Assembly (NCBI RefSeq): GCF_900200035.1
Contig: NZ_FZTC01000019.1
Coordinates: 1-64,000, forward strand
Reading direction: 5' to 3'
Length of the DNA stretch: 64,000 nucleotides
Origin: Klebsiella grimontii
GTDB taxonomy: Bacteria; Pseudomonadota; Gammaproteobacteria; Enterobacterales; Enterobacteriaceae
Made by a program: the position numbers and the translations under genes
Shown: positions 44,587-53,939 of the stretch, piece after piece
Numbering within the stretch: the first letter of the stretch is position 1
Layout of the letters: each line of letters begins with the position of its first letter
Notes under the pieces: generated by a model
Told to the model about the DNA's origin: nothing
Seen by the model: only the letters and a program-made list of their open reading frames with translations
The model's database searches: none

Positions 44587-45576
44587 TCAGACCAGCGCGT
44601 TAGGGCAGGCGTCGCCAGCAGCCACCTGACGCAGATTGTCGAGGGTGGTTTGCGAAATGCTGATCAACGCTTCCGCGGTCAGAAACGCCTGGTGACCGGT
44701 AAACAGGACGTTGTGGCAGGCGGAGAGGCGACGGAACACATCATCCTGAATCACGTCATTAGACTTGTCTTCAAAGAAAAGATCGCGTTCGTTCTCATAC
44801 ACGTCCATCCCCAGCGCGCCAATTTTCTGGTGCTTCAGGGCGTCGATCGCCGCCTGCGAATCGATGAGCGCGCCACGGCTGGTATTGATGATCATCACCC
44901 CGTCTTTCATTCGCTCGAACGCGGCATGGTTCAGCAAATGGTAGTTTTCATCGGTCAGCGGACAGTGCAGGGAGATAACATCGGACTCTCTGTACAGCGT
45001 TTCAAGATCGACATACTCCACGCCCATATCCAGCGCGGCGGCGCTTGGGTAAGGATCAAACGCCAGCAGGCGCATACCGAAGCCTTTAAGAATGCGCAGC
45101 GCGGCGACGCCGATTTTCCCGGTGCCGATAACGCCGGCGGTTTTGCCGTGCATGGTGAAACCGGTCAGCCCTTCCAGAGAGAAGTTAGCGTCGCGGGTAC
45201 GCTGATAGGCGCGGTGAATGCGGCGGTTCAGCGACATCATCATGCCGATAGCGTGTTCGGCGACCGCTTCCGGCGAGTAGGCCGGGACGCGCACCACGCG
45301 CAGGCCCAGCTCTTTGGCGGCATCGAGGTCAACGTTGTTGAACCCGGCGCAGCGCAGCGCGATGTACTTCACGCCGTGGGCTTTCAGTTCTTCAAGTACC
45401 GGGCGGCTACCGTCATCGTTCACGAAAATGCATACCGCTTCGCAGCCGTTGGCGGTTTTGGCGGTCTTTTCGGTTAGCAGGAAATCAAAAAATTCCAGTT
45501 CAAAGCCATATGCATCATTAACATGCTGCAGATACTTCTTGTCGTACTGTTTTGTACTATACACAGCGATTTTCAT
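44587..45576 (-). CDS. ldhA: Fermentative D-lactate dehydrogenase
   Basis: This 329-residue D-2-hydroxyacid dehydrogenase equals E. coli LdhA in length. It has the NAD motif GKTAGVIGTGKIGVAALRIL, the signature INTSRGALIDSQAAIDALKH, the catalytic Arg in LRCAGFNNVDL and His in GHQAFLTAEAL. It reduces pyruvate to D-lactate with NADH in mixed-acid fermentation. The start at 45576 (MKIAVYSTKQYDKKYLQHVN) is the family start; an extension to 45606 was rejected. Confidence 0.94.
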   Translation of the reverse strand: MKIAVYSTKQYDKKYLQHVNDAYGFELEFFDFLLTEKTAKTANGCEAVCIFVNDDGSRPVLEELKAHGVKYIALRCAGFNNVDLDAAKELGLRVVRVPAYSPEAVAEHAIGMMMSLNRRIHRAYQRTRDANFSLEGLTGFTMHGKTAGVIGTGKIGVAALRILKGFGMRLLAFDPYPSAAALDMGVEYVDLETLYRESDVISLHCPLTDENYHLLNHAAFERMKDGVMIINTSRGALIDSQAAIDALKHQKIGALGMDVYENERDLFFEDKSNDVIQDDVFRRLSACHNVLFTGHQAFLTAEALISISQTTLDNLRQVAAGDACPNALV

Positions 45577-45725
45577 AAGACTTTTCTCCAGTGATAATAC
45601 CGTCACGGTAGCATAATTAAAATAATCTTACAAATGTTAAAAACTAGTTTAATCAGCAGGTTATAGTAATAATTCTAGAGCATATCGCGGTGTTAAGAAA
45701 TCTCTTTAAAAGACAATACCTTTCA

Positions 45726-46223
45726 TCAAAAGCTGAGGCTTAACGCCCCTGGCGCCAGCAGGATCAGCGGCCAGAGCAGCCCGGAGCTGACGTTGGCGAG
45801 CTGAAAATGCCAGAAAGAGGTGCCGCTGGCGCCGGTTACCAGCGGCACGGTGGCGCGCAGCGGAGAAAGAAAGCGGCTAAAAAAGAGCGCCCACGCGCCG
45901 TGGCGGCACAGAAACAGCTGGCCGCGAGCGAGGCGCTCGGCATTGAGCCAGCGGATACGATACAGATGGCGCCGATAGCGGCGGCCCGTCAGCCATGAGA
46001 GCCAGAATCCGCCGATAGCGCCGAGGCTGGCGCTCATCCACATTAACAGGAAATGCCCCGGGCTGGCCGATGCCAGCGCGCCGAACAGCAGCAGCCCCGA
46101 GGTGCCCGGGATCAGCAGCGAGATGACGGCGCAGGATTTAGCGAACGTCAGCAGGAAAACCATCAGCAAAACCAATGAATAGCGGCCCTGAGCGTATTCC
46201 ATCAGCGAGATAATTAAGTCCAC
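45726..46223 (-). CDS. DedA-family membrane protein
   Basis: This 165-residue protein has four to five membrane segments and the DedA motifs: IPGTSGLLLFGALA, SLGAIGGFWLSWLTGRRY, FLCRHGAWALFFSRFLSPLR and TVPLVTGASGTSFWHFQLAN. DedA proteins include undecaprenyl-phosphate and phospholipid flippases. It is at the short end of the family. It precedes ldhA in the same direction and is divergent from ydbH. Confidence 0.82.
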   Translation of the reverse strand: MDLIISLMEYAQGRYSLVLLMVFLLTFAKSCAVISLLIPGTSGLLLFGALASASPGHFLLMWMSASLGAIGGFWLSWLTGRRYRRHLYRIRWLNAERLARGQLFLCRHGAWALFFSRFLSPLRATVPLVTGASGTSFWHFQLANVSSGLLWPLILLAPGALSLSF

Positions 46224-46418
46224 AGCCTCATCCGTTTACGTTCGCAGGTATAAAGCAGTGTCGCAGGAGAAAACTAAACCCCGGCTAAATGACCCGCTGG
46301 AGAATCACATGGCGACGACTACGCTTAAACGGGATGGAAACTTTAACTCACAGGTCGAACGTGCCACAATAACGGCCTCTCGGCTTTTACTCATTTCGAA
46401 TCAGGATATTAGCTGCCC

Positions 46419-49058
46419 ATGAAGGGTAAATATAAAGCCGCCATCGCGCTATTATTAGCCCTCGTGCTGCTACCGCTGGCTTTGCTATTGACGCTCACCC
46501 ACTGGGTGCCCACGCTGGCAGGTATCTGGCTACCTACGGGAACCCGAATCTCCCTCAATGAAAGCCCGCGCCTGACGCGCTCTGCGCTGCGCATTCCGGA
46601 TCTCCGCTACCTGGTCGGCGACTGCGAAATCGCGCGCGTCACCAATGCCTCGCTCTCGCGTCCCAGCCGCTGGCGTTTACATATCGGCGAGCTGGATATT
46701 AACAGCGCCTGTCTGAACAAGCTGCCGGAGAGCGAAGCCGCGCCGGGGGCGCCGAAAACCCTCGCCGAATGGCAATCAATGCTCCCTTATAGCTGGCTGA
46801 CGATTGACAACCTGCGCCTGTCGCCGTGGGATAAATGGCAGGGGCGGCTGGTGATGTCGCTCACGCCGCAGCAGCAGGATATCGGCTATGCCGGGAAAGA
46901 GGTCACCTTCCAGGCGCGACTGCGCGGCCAGGCGCTGACGGTCAGCGACTTCTCCGCGCGTCTGGTGGAAGATCAGGCGCCGGTGAAGCTGGTGGGCGAG
47001 TTTCAGATGCCGCTGGTGCCGGACGGCTTGCCGGTCGATGGCCACCTGTTCAGCACCTTTGAATTTCCACAAACTCCCGGCCTGGTCGATGCCGAACTGG
47101 AGTGGCAAGAGAACCGCGGGCAACTGCTGGTCACGCCGCGCGGTGAGGTGGAGCCGATGCTTGACCTGCCGTGGGAAATCGCTCCGGATCGTATCACCAT
47201 CAGCGATGGCCGCTGGCACACCGAATACGCGGGCAACGCGTTGAGCGGCCGCGTCGCGCTTTCGCTGGGCAACTGGCAGCAGGGCACCGAGCAGATGCAG
47301 GTCAGCGGGCGACTTAACGTGCTCACTCAGGGCCAGGCCGGGAAGGGCAACGCCGTGCTGAATATCGGCCCCGGCAAGCTGAGCATGGACAGCAGCCACA
47401 TGCCGCTACAGCTGACCGGCGAGGCTAAGCTCGGCGATCTGATTTTTTACGCCAAACTGCCCGCGCAGCTGAGCGGGCCGCTTACCGCGCCGGTGCTCAA
47501 CTTTCATCCCGGCGCGCTGCTGCGTTCGCGCGGGCGGGTCATCGATTCGTTGAATATCGATGAAATCCGCTGGCCGCTGGCGGGCGTCAAAGTGACGCAG
47601 CAGGGCGTTGATGGCCGCCTGCAGGCTATTTTACGCGCCCATGAACAGGAGATGGGCGATTTTACCCTGCATCTTGACGGCCAGGCCGACAACTTTATGC
47701 CCGACCATGGCCGCTGGCAGTGGCGCTACTGGGGCGAGGGCCATTTCACCCCAATGCAGGCGCGCTGGGATGTGAAAGGCGCGGGCGAATGGGCCGACAG
47801 CACCATCGTGCTCAACAGCCTGTCGACCGGGTTCGATAAGCTGCAGTACGGTTCCATGCTGGTGAGCGCGCCGCGTCTGACCCTGGAAAAACCGATCCAC
47901 TGGCTGCGCGATGAGCAGCATCCCAAACTGACCGGCGCGCTATCGCTGGATGCCGGGAAAACCACCTTCAGCGGCGGCAGCGAACTGCCGCCGTCGACGC
48001 TGAAATTTAATATCGACGGCCGCGATCCGACCTGGTTCCAGTTCAACGGCTCCCTGCATGCGCAAAAAATTGGCCCCGTGCGCGTTACCGGGCGCTGGGA
48101 CGGCGAACGTCTGCGCGGCGAGGCATGGTGGCCAAAACAGTCGCTGACCGTTTTCCAGCCGCTGTTGCCGCCGGAGTGGAAGATGAACCTGCGTGAGGGA
48201 ACGCTTTACGCGCAGGTGGCATTCTCCGCCGCAGCCGGGCAGGGCTTCGAGGCGGGCGGTCACGGTGTGCTCAAGGGCGGCAGCGCCTGGATGCCGGATA
48301 ACCAGATCAACGGCGTCGATTTTGTGCTGCCGTTCCGCTTTAGCGACGGCACCTGGCAGCTTGGCACTCGCCATCCGGTATCGTTGCGCATTGGGGAAGT
48401 CGTCAACCAGTTCACCGCGCGCAATCTGACGGCGGATCTCCAGGGCGCCTGGCCCTGGAGTGACGACGCGCCTTTACAGTTGAGCAACGTCAGCGTCGAT
48501 ATTCTCGGCGGCAAGCTGACCATGCAGCAGTTGAGGATGCCGCAGCATGACCCGGCGCTGCTGCGTCTGCAAAACATCTCCAGCAGCGAATTAGTGAGCG
48601 CGATTAAAGTGAAGCAGTTCGCCGTCTCTGGCCCGTTTAACGGCGCGCTGCCGCTGTGGCTGGATAACGATAAATGGATAATCAAAGACGGCTGGTTCAG
48701 CAATCCGGGGCCGATGACGATGCGCCTCGATAAAGACACCGCGGACGCGCTGGTGGCCGACAACGTCTCCGCCGGGGCGGCCATTAACTGGCTGCGCTAT
48801 ATGGAGGTGGCCAGATCGTGGACGCGGATCAACCTCGATAACCTCGGCGTACTGACGCTGAAGGCAACGATTAGCGGTACCAGCCGGGTAGAGGGCAAAA
48901 GTAATACGGTGCACTTAAACTACTCCCATGAAGAGAATATTTTTGACCTGTGGCGCAGCTTGCGTTTCGGTGACAATCTGCAGGCGTGGCTGGAGCAGAA
49001 CGCCAGGCTGCCCGCGCCGCGCTGTCAGGACAGTCATACCTGTAAGGAACAACAATAA
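46419..49058 (+). CDS. ydbH: Intermembrane phospholipid transport protein YdbH
   Basis: This 879-residue AsmA-like protein equals E. coli YdbH in length. It has an N-terminal membrane anchor (AAIALLLALVLLPLALLLTL) and a long beta-rich periplasmic body. With YhdP and TamB it carries phospholipids between inner and outer membrane; YdbH acts with the lipoprotein YnbE, encoded next. The stop overlaps the ynbE start by one base. First gene of ydbH-ynbE-ydbL. Confidence 0.9.
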   Translation: MKGKYKAAIALLLALVLLPLALLLTLTHWVPTLAGIWLPTGTRISLNESPRLTRSALRIPDLRYLVGDCEIARVTNASLSRPSRWRLHIGELDINSACLNKLPESEAAPGAPKTLAEWQSMLPYSWLTIDNLRLSPWDKWQGRLVMSLTPQQQDIGYAGKEVTFQARLRGQALTVSDFSARLVEDQAPVKLVGEFQMPLVPDGLPVDGHLFSTFEFPQTPGLVDAELEWQENRGQLLVTPRGEVEPMLDLPWEIAPDRITISDGRWHTEYAGNALSGRVALSLGNWQQGTEQMQVSGRLNVLTQGQAGKGNAVLNIGPGKLSMDSSHMPLQLTGEAKLGDLIFYAKLPAQLSGPLTAPVLNFHPGALLRSRGRVIDSLNIDEIRWPLAGVKVTQQGVDGRLQAILRAHEQEMGDFTLHLDGQADNFMPDHGRWQWRYWGEGHFTPMQARWDVKGAGEWADSTIVLNSLSTGFDKLQYGSMLVSAPRLTLEKPIHWLRDEQHPKLTGALSLDAGKTTFSGGSELPPSTLKFNIDGRDPTWFQFNGSLHAQKIGPVRVTGRWDGERLRGEAWWPKQSLTVFQPLLPPEWKMNLREGTLYAQVAFSAAAGQGFEAGGHGVLKGGSAWMPDNQINGVDFVLPFRFSDGTWQLGTRHPVSLRIGEVVNQFTARNLTADLQGAWPWSDDAPLQLSNVSVDILGGKLTMQQLRMPQHDPALLRLQNISSSELVSAIKVKQFAVSGPFNGALPLWLDNDKWIIKDGWFSNPGPMTMRLDKDTADALVADNVSAGAAINWLRYMEVARSWTRINLDNLGVLTLKATISGTSRVEGKSNTVHLNYSHEENIFDLWRSLRFGDNLQAWLEQNARLPAPRCQDSHTCKEQQ

Positions 49059-49243
49059 TGATCAAACTATTCGCCGCTTTTCTGGCCACCGCGCTGCTGG
49101 CGGGCTGTACGCCGCGTATTGAAATCGCGGCATCGAAAGAGCCGATCACCATCAATATGAATGTCAAAATTGAGCATGAAATTCATATCAAGCTGGATAA
49201 AGACGTTGAGAATTTGCTCAAATCGCGTAGCGATCTGTTCTGA
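49058..49243 (+). CDS. ynbE: Outer-membrane lipoprotein YnbE
   Basis: This 61-residue lipoprotein (MIKLFAAFLATALLAGCTPR, lipobox LLAGC) has a mature part of alternating residues (INMNVKIEHEIHIKLDKDVE). It is the partner of YdbH in the intermembrane phospholipid bridge, where it is proposed to stack at the C-terminal end of YdbH. Translationally coupled to ydbH. Confidence 0.9.
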   Translation: MIKLFAAFLATALLAGCTPRIEIAASKEPITINMNVKIEHEIHIKLDKDVENLLKSRSDLF

Positions 49244-49250
49244 GGCGATG

Positions 49251-49574
49251 ATGAGAATACGACTGATAACCACGACGCTGGCGCTGGTGCTGTTCAGCGC
49301 TCAGGCGCTGGCCCTGACCCTCAATGAAGCTCGCCAGCAGGGGCGGGTCGGCGAAACCCTCAATGGCTATCTTGAACCGCTGCGTCAGGATAAAGAAACC
49401 CTTGAACTGGTGAAGCAGATCAACGCCGCCCGCAGCGACAGCTATCAGCAACTGGCGGATGACAATAATCTACCGGTGGATCAGGTGGCGAAAATGGCCG
49501 GGCAGAAGCTGGTCGCCAGGGCGCAGCCGGGCGAGTACGTGAAGGGCCTTAACGGCAAATGGCTGAAAAAATAG
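49251..49574 (+). CDS. ydbL: DUF1318 periplasmic protein YdbL
   Basis: The 107-residue precursor has a signal peptide (MRIRLITTTLALVLFSAQAL, cleavage after ALA). The mature part matches E. coli YdbL: LTLNEARQQGRVGETLNGYL, LVKQINAARSDSYQQLA, MAGQKLVARAQPGEYVKGLN. It works with YdbH and YnbE, apparently modulating their assembly. Start 49251 is chosen because GAGG lies at a proper distance of 5 bp. Confidence 0.88.
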   Translation: MRIRLITTTLALVLFSAQALALTLNEARQQGRVGETLNGYLEPLRQDKETLELVKQINAARSDSYQQLADDNNLPVDQVAKMAGQKLVARAQPGEYVKGLNGKWLKK

Positions 49575-50483
49575 CTATCGGCAGCGCTTGCGATACTCTC
49601 CCGGCGAGACGCCGAAACGCTGCTTAAAGGCGGTGGAGAAATGGCTATGATCGCTGAACCCCCAGCTGTAGCCAATCCCCGCGAGCTTTTCATCATCATG
49701 GGCGCTTTGCAGCGCGCGGGCGCACAAATCGAGCCGACGATTCTTAATATATTGCGCCACCACCAGCCCTTTTTCAGCAAACAGCCGGTAAAGACTGCGC
49801 ACCGACATGCCGGTTTCGCTGGCCAGCCACTCCGGGCGCAGATGTTCCGCCTGAATCGACTCATCGATTAACGCCATGATTTTCTGAAACTGCTTATCGC
49901 GCCGGGACGGCTGGGCTTCCTGATGATGCAGCATCGGACGCAGCAGGCAGACGATGGCCTCCAGCGCCGCTTTGCTTTCGCTGGCCGAGAGTTCAGGGCT
50001 GTTCATGCTTTCATGTAGCAGGCGCTGGCTGAGCTGGACCATCGGCAGGCTTTTCGCCAGCCGCGTAGCGATGCTGATTTCACTGCCGCGCAGCTGCTGC
50101 TCCAGCAGCGATCTTGGCAGCAGCAGGGAGGCCTGGCGCGAGGTTTGCTGCCAGATAATCGAGCATGGACGAGACGCATCAATCAGGGTGATATCGCCGC
50201 TCTCCAGCATCGCCTGGCGGCCATCCTGCTCGATCGTCGCCTGGCCCGCGAGCTGGAAGACGGTATAAAACCAGGCGTCATTATCGCGCTGGATCTCTTG
50301 TCGGGTACGGTAGAGGTTGATGCCGCGGGCGGTCACCGTGCTGACTTTCAGGTCGCCGGCATAGCTGGCGTCGATCTCACCGTGGAAATGATCATCCAGC
50401 GGACGGGCGGCGAACTGCCCGCAGACCTGATTGATTTTTGCTAACCAATGCTGGTAATTCTGCCCACGATTTGCCGTATTCAT
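49575..50483 (-). CDS. feaR: AraC-family activator FeaR
   Basis: This 302-residue AraC-type protein has a C-terminal double helix-turn-helix (LASETGMSVRSLYRLFAEKG, IGYSWGFSDHSHFSTAFKQR, FGVSPGEYRKRC) and an N-terminal sensor that matches E. coli FeaR (NDAWFYTVFQLAGQATIEQD, GDITLIDASRPCS). FeaR activates feaB, and in E. coli tynA, for use of phenylethylamine-type amines. The start at 50483 (MNTANRGQNYQHWL) gives the family length. Divergent from feaB; its end abuts the ydbL stop. Confidence 0.9.
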   Translation of the reverse strand: MNTANRGQNYQHWLAKINQVCGQFAARPLDDHFHGEIDASYAGDLKVSTVTARGINLYRTRQEIQRDNDAWFYTVFQLAGQATIEQDGRQAMLESGDITLIDASRPCSIIWQQTSRQASLLLPRSLLEQQLRGSEISIATRLAKSLPMVQLSQRLLHESMNSPELSASESKAALEAIVCLLRPMLHHQEAQPSRRDKQFQKIMALIDESIQAEHLRPEWLASETGMSVRSLYRLFAEKGLVVAQYIKNRRLDLCARALQSAHDDEKLAGIGYSWGFSDHSHFSTAFKQRFGVSPGEYRKRCR

Positions 50484-50621
50484 CGCGCATCCTTTGTAAT
50501 AATAATGTTTTTGCATTGTTGCATTTATGATGCTGGAGGCAAGGGCAGAAGACGGAGTATATGAAAGAACTATTACCTGCTGCACATTTTCTGTCCGCGT
50601 CATCGACTTAATTGCGGCGGC

Positions 50622-50660
50622 TGTCACAGCGGCAAAAACGAATGTCACAGAGAAAAAAGC
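50622..50660 (+). promoter_or_regulatory. Direct-repeat FeaR-type site upstream of feaB
   Basis: TGTCACAGCGGCAAAAA (from 50622) and TGTCACAGAGAAAAAA (from 50643) repeat with a 21-bp period, two helical turns, as expected for an AraC-type activator binding as a dimer. The pair lies about 60-100 bp before the feaB ATG. Confidence 0.55.
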
Positions 50661-50718
50661 GTGAATCGCGACCCCGGCATAGACTGATACCACTATCCGC
50701 GAACAATAAGGAAGGGGT

Positions 50719-52218
50719 ATGTCCACATCACAGGTCGCGCTACTCGCCAGCGTGCAGCAGTTTTTAGACAGACAGCATGGTTTGTACCTCGACGGTACGC
50801 AGCAGGCGGCAGAGAGTGAACAGCGTTTAACCGTCTGGAACCCGGCCACCGGTCAGGCTATCGCCAGCACCGCGGACGCTAACGCCGCGGATGTCGATCG
50901 GGCGGTAATGTCCGCCTGGCGCGCTTTCGTTTCCCGCAGCTGGGCAGGGCGGACCCCCGCCGACCGCGAACGGATCCTGCTGCGCTTCGCCGATCTGGTG
51001 GAGCAGCACGGCGAGGAGCTGGCGCAGCTGGAGACCCTTGAACAGGGGAAATCGATTAACATTTCCCGCGCCTTTGAAGTGGGCTGCACCCTGAACTGGA
51101 TGCGCTATACCGCCGGGCTGACCACCAAAATCAGCGGCCGCACCCTGGACGTATCGATTCCCTTCCCGGCGGGCGCGCGCTATCAGGCGTGGACCAAAAA
51201 GGAGCCGGTGGGCGTTGTGGCCGGGATCGTGCCGTGGAACTTCCCGCTGATGATCGGCATGTGGAAAGTGATGCCCGCGCTGGCGGCTGGCTGTTCAATC
51301 GTCATTAAGCCGTCGGAGACCACCCCGCTGACCCTGCTGCGGGTGGCGGAACTGGCAACCGAGGCGGGCGTGCCGGACGGCGTCTTTAACGTAGTGACAG
51401 GTAGCGGGGCCGGATGCGGCGCGGCGCTGACCTCGCATCCGCTGGTCGCCAAGGTGAGCTTTACCGGATCGACTGCTACCGGTAAACAGATTGCCCGCGT
51501 GGCCGCCGATCGCCTGACCCGGGTCACGCTGGAGCTGGGCGGCAAGAACCCGGCTATCGTGCTGAAAGATGCCGATCCGCAGTGGGTGATTGAGGGCTTA
51601 ATGACCGGCAGCTTCCTGAATCAAGGGCAGGTGTGCGCCGCCAGTTCGCGAATTTATATCGAAGCGCCGCTGTTCGATACGCTAGTGAGCGGCTTTGAGC
51701 AGGCGGTGAAGTCGCTACAGGTCGGACCCGGAATGCTCGAGAGCAGCCAGATTAACCCGGTGGTGTCGCAGGCGCACTGCGCCAAAGTGGCCGCCTATCT
51801 TGATGAAGCCCGTCAGCAGAAGGCTGAGCTAATTAGCGGTCACGCGGGGCCGGATGCGCAGGGCTACTATATTGCACCGACGCTGGTGATTAACCCCGAC
51901 GCAGGGCTGCGCCTGAGCCGGGAAGAGGTTTTCGGCCCGGTGGTGAATCTGGTGCGCGTGGCCGATGGCGAAGAGGCGCTGCGCCTGGCCAACGACAGCG
52001 ATTTTGGCCTGACCGCCAGCGTCTGGACCCGCGATTTGACTCAGGCGCTGAGCTACACCGACCGCCTGCAGGCGGGGACGGTGTGGGTCAACAGCCATAC
52101 GCTGATCGACGCCAATCTGCCGTTCGGCGGCATGAAGCAGTCCGGTACCGGCCGCGATTTCGGCCCCGACTGGCTGGACGACTGGTGCGAAACGAAGTCG
52201 GTTTGCGTGCGTTACTAG
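50719..52218 (+). CDS. feaB: Phenylacetaldehyde dehydrogenase
   Basis: This 499-residue aldehyde dehydrogenase equals FeaB in length. It has the catalytic Glu in [12 protein letters not shown], the nucleophile Cys in [13 protein letters not shown] and the NAD site [11 protein letters not shown]. FeaB oxidises phenylacetaldehyde to phenylacetate. In E. coli the amine oxidase gene tynA is next; here tynA is absent from that position and a REP pair and an unrelated operon follow, so the aldehyde must come from another source or tynA lies elsewhere. Confidence 0.9.
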   Translation: MSTSQVALLASVQQFLDRQHGLYLDGTQQAAESEQRLTVWNPATGQAIASTADANAADVDRAVMSAWRAFVSRSWAGRTPADRERILLRFADLVEQHGEELAQLETLEQGKSINISRAFEVGCTLNWMRYTAGLTTKISGRTLDVSIPFPAGARYQAWTKKEPVGVVAGIVPWNFPLMIGMWKVMPALAAGCSIVIKPSETTPLTLLRVAELATEAGVPDGVFNVVTGSGAGCGAALTSHPLVAKVSFTGSTATGKQIARVAADRLTRVTLELGGKNPAIVLKDADPQWVIEGLMTGSFLNQGQVCAASSRIYIEAPLFDTLVSGFEQAVKSLQVGPGMLESSQINPVVSQAHCAKVAAYLDEARQQKAELISGHAGPDAQGYYIAPTLVINPDAGLRLSREEVFGPVVNLVRVADGEEALRLANDSDFGLTASVWTRDLTQALSYTDRLQAGTVWVNSHTLIDANLPFGGMKQSGTGRDFGPDWLDDWCETKSVCVRY

Positions 52219-52233
52219 CCGCCTGTTCCCCGG

Positions 52234-52320
52234 CGGCGGCTGATGCCTTACCGGGGCTACAAGCTGCTCGGCGCCTTGAATCCTGCACGACCCCGCAGGC
52301 CCGGTAAGGCGCCAGCCGCC
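52234..52320. repeat. REP/BIME-type inverted pair
   Basis: GGCGGCTGATGCCTTACCGG (from 52235) and its imperfect inverse CCGGTAAGGCGCCAGCCGCC (52301-52320) form a large hairpin with a 34-base loop. The sequence fits enterobacterial REP elements, placed between the 3' ends of convergent genes. Confidence 0.75.
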
Positions 52321-52349
52321 ACCGGGCGTTTTTCTCCGGGAGTAAGCCG

Positions 52350-53081
52350 TCAGTCCAGCAATGACGGGTCGGCGTCGATCATCATCTGCTTCATCTCTTC
52401 AAAATGCTGGCGTGAAAAGTCGGCGATCCCCTCCCAATCCTGCGCGGTTTTCTCCGCTACCGCAGCGGAGAGCACCTTCAGCGGCTGCCCCGTTGACCAG
52501 GCGGTCACCAGAATCTGACAGGCGCGCTCCAGGGTCCAGATATCGTCGAAAGCCTCGCCAATCGACGGCGCGGTCACCAGCACCCCGTGATTGCCCATCA
52601 GCAGCCGGCGCTTATCGGCCAGCAGCGCCGCCAGACGCGCGCCTTCCGCCGTGGTATCCGCCATACCGCCGTATAACGTATCGACGGCCAGCCGATTAAA
52701 ATAGCGCGCCGTATTCTGATCGATCGGCGGGATATGCGGCGTCTCGAGGCAAGCGACGCTGGTGGTATACACCGGATGCAGGTGCAGCACCACCCGCACC
52801 CCCGGCAGGCGCTGGTGGATTTGCCCGTGAATCGCCCACGCCGTGGCGTCGACGTCAGATCGCCGGGCGCAGGCTTCATCATCGGCGTCCAGCAGCAGCA
52901 GGTCGCTGGCGCGGAGGCGCGAAAAGTGTTTCCATTTCGGGTTCAGCAGGAATTTTTTGCCGTCCGCCGAGAGGGCCGCGCTAAAGTGGTTGGCCACCGC
53001 CTCGTGCATTCCGAGATGGGCGATGATACGAAAGGTCGCCGCCAGGTCGATGCGGGTCTGTTCTTCATAAGACCGGGCCAT
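52350..53081 (-). CDS. Class II aldolase/adducin-family protein
   Basis: This 243-residue protein has the zinc-binding class II aldolase pattern: HEAVANHFSAALSADGKKFL, the HLHPVYTTSVACLET histidine pair and LLMGNHGVLVTAPSIGEAFD with the third histidine. Members cleave or decarboxylate small aldols. The preceding binding-protein gene ends 4 bp upstream, so it is the last gene of the four-gene minus operon (permease-ATPase, dioxygenase, binding protein, aldolase). The substrate is unknown. Confidence 0.8.
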   Translation of the reverse strand: MARSYEEQTRIDLAATFRIIAHLGMHEAVANHFSAALSADGKKFLLNPKWKHFSRLRASDLLLLDADDEACARRSDVDATAWAIHGQIHQRLPGVRVVLHLHPVYTTSVACLETPHIPPIDQNTARYFNRLAVDTLYGGMADTTAEGARLAALLADKRRLLMGNHGVLVTAPSIGEAFDDIWTLERACQILVTAWSTGQPLKVLSAAVAEKTAQDWEGIADFSRQHFEEMKQMMIDADPSLLD

Positions 53082-53085
53082 GTCG

Positions 53086-53916
53086 TTACTCCGCCTTCGG
53101 CATCAGGGTTTGCAGGTCCTCCGGCGTCGGCGCCTGGAAGTTATATTTCTTCAGCAGCGCGGCGTATTCCGGCGTCGCGCTGTATTTCTTCAGCCCTTCC
53201 TCCAGCGCGGTTTTCACTTCGCTATTGCCTTTTTTCACCCCAAAGCCGTTGAGCACCGGATAAATCAAGGTTTCGGAAGAGATCGTCACCCGATCGCCAA
53301 GCTTATCAATCACGCCGCGCGCCACCGCCGCATCGGTGATTTGCGCCTCAACCGCCCGCGACAGCAGCGCCTGGGTGGTTTGCGGGTCGGTGGTATATTC
53401 GCTAAGCGCTATCGGCTTCAGGCCCTTTTTCACGCAGTAGTCGGCGGAGAGCTTTTGCAGCTGCGCCAGCCATGAGGTCGCGCCCATAGAGCCAATTTTA
53501 TGACCGCAAAACTCTTCCGGCGTTTTCGGCTGATAGTCGCTGCCTTTCAGCGCGAGGATCGCTTCGCCGCTTTTCAGATAGGGCACCATATCGATAACCT
53601 TCAAACGCTCGGCGGTGATGTACATCGACGAGTTGGTGATATCGAAGCGTCCGCCCTGCAGACCCGGAATCAAATTCGGAAACCGGGTATCAATATTCAC
53701 CGCCTCGCGGCCCATGGTTTTCGCCAGCCCGGCGAGAAACTCGATATCGAACCCGGCGGGCTTGTTGTTTTCCATATATTCATACGGGAAAAAGGTCATA
53801 TCCGAACCGGCGGTGATTTTCCCCGGCTGCTGGAAGGCCAGGGCGCTAAAGGACGACAGGGCGCCGGCGGCGCAAAGGAGCAGGACAGCAGGGCGCAAAG
53901 CATTAATACGTTTCAT
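53086..53916 (-). CDS. Amino-acid ABC transporter substrate-binding protein
   Basis: This 276-residue protein has a signal peptide (about MKRINALRPAVLLLCAAGAL to SALA) and the polar-amino-acid-binding fold of SBP family 3: ITAGSDMTFFPYEYMENNKP, AGFDIEFLAGLAKTMGREAV, MYITAERLKVIDMVPYLKSG, ALLSRAVEAQITDAAVARGV. It feeds the permease-ATPase encoded two genes upstream. GGAGG before the ATG. The ligand is probably an amino acid or derivative. Confidence 0.85.
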   Translation of the reverse strand: MKRINALRPAVLLLCAAGALSSFSALAFQQPGKITAGSDMTFFPYEYMENNKPAGFDIEFLAGLAKTMGREAVNIDTRFPNLIPGLQGGRFDITNSSMYITAERLKVIDMVPYLKSGEAILALKGSDYQPKTPEEFCGHKIGSMGATSWLAQLQKLSADYCVKKGLKPIALSEYTTDPQTTQALLSRAVEAQITDAAVARGVIDKLGDRVTISSETLIYPVLNGFGVKKGNSEVKTALEEGLKKYSATPEYAALLKKYNFQAPTPEDLQTLMPKAE

Positions 53917-53939
53917 AGAACCTCCAAAGAGTGGGCAAA

